A stretch of DNA of 39,614 bases from a virus: positions 1 through 39,614 of the IMG/VR virus record IMGVR_UViG_3300000956_000096. One strand, given 5' to 3'. Shown one piece after another: positions 37,975 through 39,614 of the stretch. Below the pieces are notes generated by a model. The model worked only from the letters and a program-made list of their open reading frames with translations. It searched no databases and had not been told where the DNA came from. The position numbers were made by a program, and so were the translations under genes. The first letter of the stretch is position 1. Each line of letters starts with the position of its first letter.

Positions 37975-38861
37975 TGAACAACAGATTTAATTTAGCCAAG
38001 AAATTGATGAACAAGAAGATTGAAACCATATCTGCTCCATGGATGGATGAACAGCTTGTAAGGCTGGGAAACTATTCACAAATAGTTATCAGTGATGAAG
38101 CTGGGATGTACTATGCTCGGCAATATAACGGCGCTGTTATAAAGGTTTATAATGGAAGAGCCAATGTACCGCCCATATTTGATTTACACATACGGATTGG
38201 GAGGGATAAAAGTTCACCAGACTTGTGGCAAATAATAAGGGTTCAACAAGATTACACAACACCGGCCGAACAAGGGATGATTGCTCACCATCACAAACAA
38301 CATGAATTCAATCAACCTGACATGGTCTATATTGATAGGAGGCAGATACTTCAATTAAACGTTCTGGTATATGATGCTGATGATTTTATTGTTACTGTGT
38401 TTGGCGCTGTCATCAGGACACTGGCCGGACCGGTATTGGTGGCCAGCCAGAACGTAGACTTATCGGCTCACGTTCCTACTACCGGCGCTCTGTATGTAAA
38501 CATTGTGGCTGACAGCACCGGCACTCTGACCGTTGTGGCCGGTACACCTTTCGCTTCTAAACTTTCTGCTTCACTGGCTGACATCCCTGTTCCTGATGCA
38601 GATAAACATTGGCTCGCCTTTATTATCCTTTATGAAGGACAGACAGAACTAAGTAATCTTGATATCGGTATCCCCTACTCATTCTTCGCTGGTGGTAACT
38701 CTGTTGTATCATGGGGTAATATTGTTGGCGATATACTGGAACAGACAGACTTACAAACCGTTTTGCAAATAGTGGGTAGACCACTCATGGAAGATGGCGT
38801 TACTTTCCCGCCTGTTCCTCTCACCAATGAAGATGGAACAGACTGGATGTATGATGACTAG
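37974..38861 (+). CDS. Baseplate/tail-fibre-associated protein
   Basis: A 295-residue protein overlapping the previous stop by one base. Contains MIAHHHKQHEFNQPDMVYID (His-rich, with a DMVYIDRRQ motif), then a beta-rich part (VLVASQNVDLSAHVPTTGAL). It is common in metagenomic phages next to the tip protein. It probably forms part of the distal tail or fibre attachment. Function assigned from position. Confidence 0.65.
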   Translation: MNNRFNLAKKLMNKKIETISAPWMDEQLVRLGNYSQIVISDEAGMYYARQYNGAVIKVYNGRANVPPIFDLHIRIGRDKSSPDLWQIIRVQQDYTTPAEQGMIAHHHKQHEFNQPDMVYIDRRQILQLNVLVYDADDFIVTVFGAVIRTLAGPVLVASQNVDLSAHVPTTGALYVNIVADSTGTLTVVAGTPFASKLSASLADIPVPDADKHWLAFIILYEGQTELSNLDIGIPYSFFAGGNSVVSWGNIVGDILEQTDLQTVLQIVGRPLMEDGVTFPPVPLTNEDGTDWMYDD

Positions 38862-38872
38862 AAAGGATAAGC

Positions 38873-39526
38873 ATGACAACACATTCAAATGCAAGTTTGG
38901 TTCACAGACCGTATAGCTGGGAATACGCCGATGAGACAGAACGTGAAGCAGCTACTGGAATGGTTCCCGCTGATGTGGGAAAACTTTCCAGACAGCTAGA
39001 CGATAATTCATTATGGATGTTGACAGATGATAGTCCTGTAACTTGGACGGCTGTTGCTGGTGGCGGAGGAGGAAGTGGTGCCGTAGTGCAGGTGGTAAAT
39101 ACACAAACTGGAGCAGTAGCAACAGGAACCACGACCATTCCTTTTGATGACACAATTCCTCAGAACACAGAAGGAGACCAGTATATGTCATTGGCAATTA
39201 CACCAACAAACTCAGGAAACATATTGCTCATTGATATTGTTATTCAAATATCTTACAGTGTTGCGGCATGGGTTGCAGCTGCGTTGTTCCAAGACACTAC
39301 TGCGAATGCATTGGCAGCAATTGTGCAATACCAAGACTTAGCGGGTGCAGGAATGATTTTACATCTCCGCCATAAAATGACAGCTGGTACCACAAGCCCA
39401 ACCACTTTCAAAGTCAGAGCAGGAGGACAAACGGCTGGCACTATGACATTCAATGGTCAAGCTGCTGGACGTATCTATGGTGGAGTGATGGCATCAAGTA
39501 TCACTATTACGGAAGTTACCCCATGA
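38873..39526 (+). CDS. Tail fibre protein, jelly-roll-like domain
   Basis: A 217-residue protein starting MTTHSNASLVHRPYSWEYAD, with AGAAAGGATAAGC before it. A short N-terminal segment (LDDNSLWMLTDDSPVTW) is followed by a Gly-rich hinge (GGGGGSG). A beta-rich domain then follows (TTTIPFDDTIPQNTEGDQYM; SGNILLIDIVIQISYSV), like receptor-binding jelly rolls. The end overlaps the next gene as ATGA. Likely a receptor-binding or fibre component. Confidence 0.75.
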   Translation: MTTHSNASLVHRPYSWEYADETEREAATGMVPADVGKLSRQLDDNSLWMLTDDSPVTWTAVAGGGGGSGAVVQVVNTQTGAVATGTTTIPFDDTIPQNTEGDQYMSLAITPTNSGNILLIDIVIQISYSVAAWVAAALFQDTTANALAAIVQYQDLAGAGMILHLRHKMTAGTTSPTTFKVRAGGQTAGTMTFNGQAAGRIYGGVMASSITITEVTP

Positions 39527-39614
39527 CACATCCCTACACACGTTTATTAGTTTTACCAGCTCCGCCCGATGCCGATAACGATGTTACGGAAGGCTATGAA
39601 TTAGGTGATGTAGT
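39523..39614 (+). CDS. Partial tail fibre-type gene cut by the window edge
   Basis: ATG at 39523 overlaps the previous stop (ATGA). The frame reads MTHPYTRLLVLPAPPDADND, then VTEGYELGDVV, and remains open to the window edge. The GYELGDV pattern is frequent at the start of phage tail fibre or collar proteins. Only about 30 residues are visible. Confidence 0.65.
   Translation, partial: MTHPYTRLLVLPAPPDADNDVTEGYELGDV

Overview
The window is part of a tailed double-stranded DNA phage genome (Caudoviricetes) or a prophage-like element. It carries a complete packaging, head and tail gene set in canonical order and no cellular housekeeping genes. One tail-tube-like gene, a tape measure and no visible sheath gene suggest a siphovirus-like long non-contractile tail (inference). 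Shine-Dalgarno sites are strong and standard (AGGAGA/T class) and stop codons follow the standard bacterial code, so the host is a bacterium. I cannot name the host. The base composition is moderate, and many relatives by architecture come from environmental metagenomes (general knowledge, not checked).

Layout. (1) 1-17620, minus strand: a long leftward cluster of about 38 mostly tiny genes, many joined by ATGA or GTGA stop/start overlaps. Recognisable members are an AAA+ ATPase (430-2130), an SF1 UvrD-like helicase with an N-terminal zinc domain (5968-7704), a SWIM zinc-finger protein, several Cys-rich mini-proteins, two related zinc-finger plus lysine-rich-tail proteins (4170-4445 and 15252-15644), small membrane proteins and one tRNA-Lys(CUU). 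The cluster is interrupted by many perfect or near-perfect stem-loops without U-tracts and by two ORF-poor stretches: 3128-4169, with a 19-bp perfect inverted repeat, and 10467-11059. (2) 17621-18837: the divergence region, with a predicted three-way-junction leader, two short dyads, nested inverted repeats and three clusters of a 9-bp iteron around an AT-rich core. (3) 18838-39614, plus strand: the structural operon. In order it holds a DUF5681-type small terminase candidate, large terminase, DUF1073-type portal, minor head protein, a capsid protease/scaffold polyprotein, decoration protein, major capsid protein, head-tail connectors, tail tube, tail-assembly chaperone pair, tape measure, tail-tip proteins and receptor-binding-region proteins.

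How it works together. The left arm is probably the early, DNA-metabolism and host-interaction arm. The right arm packages DNA and builds the virion. The most striking gene is the 892-residue protease/scaffold protein (23821-26499). Its N-terminal DUF2213-like protease and C-terminal scaffold-like region are separated by two inserted domains, each introduced by a near-identical Gly/His/Arg linker. The second insert resembles an ADP-ribosyltransferase. This suggests cargo domains carried inside the prohead and perhaps delivered with the DNA. The second notable theme is the leftward operon's set of intercistronic RNA hairpins, including two homologous two-hairpin modules whose stems appear to covary.
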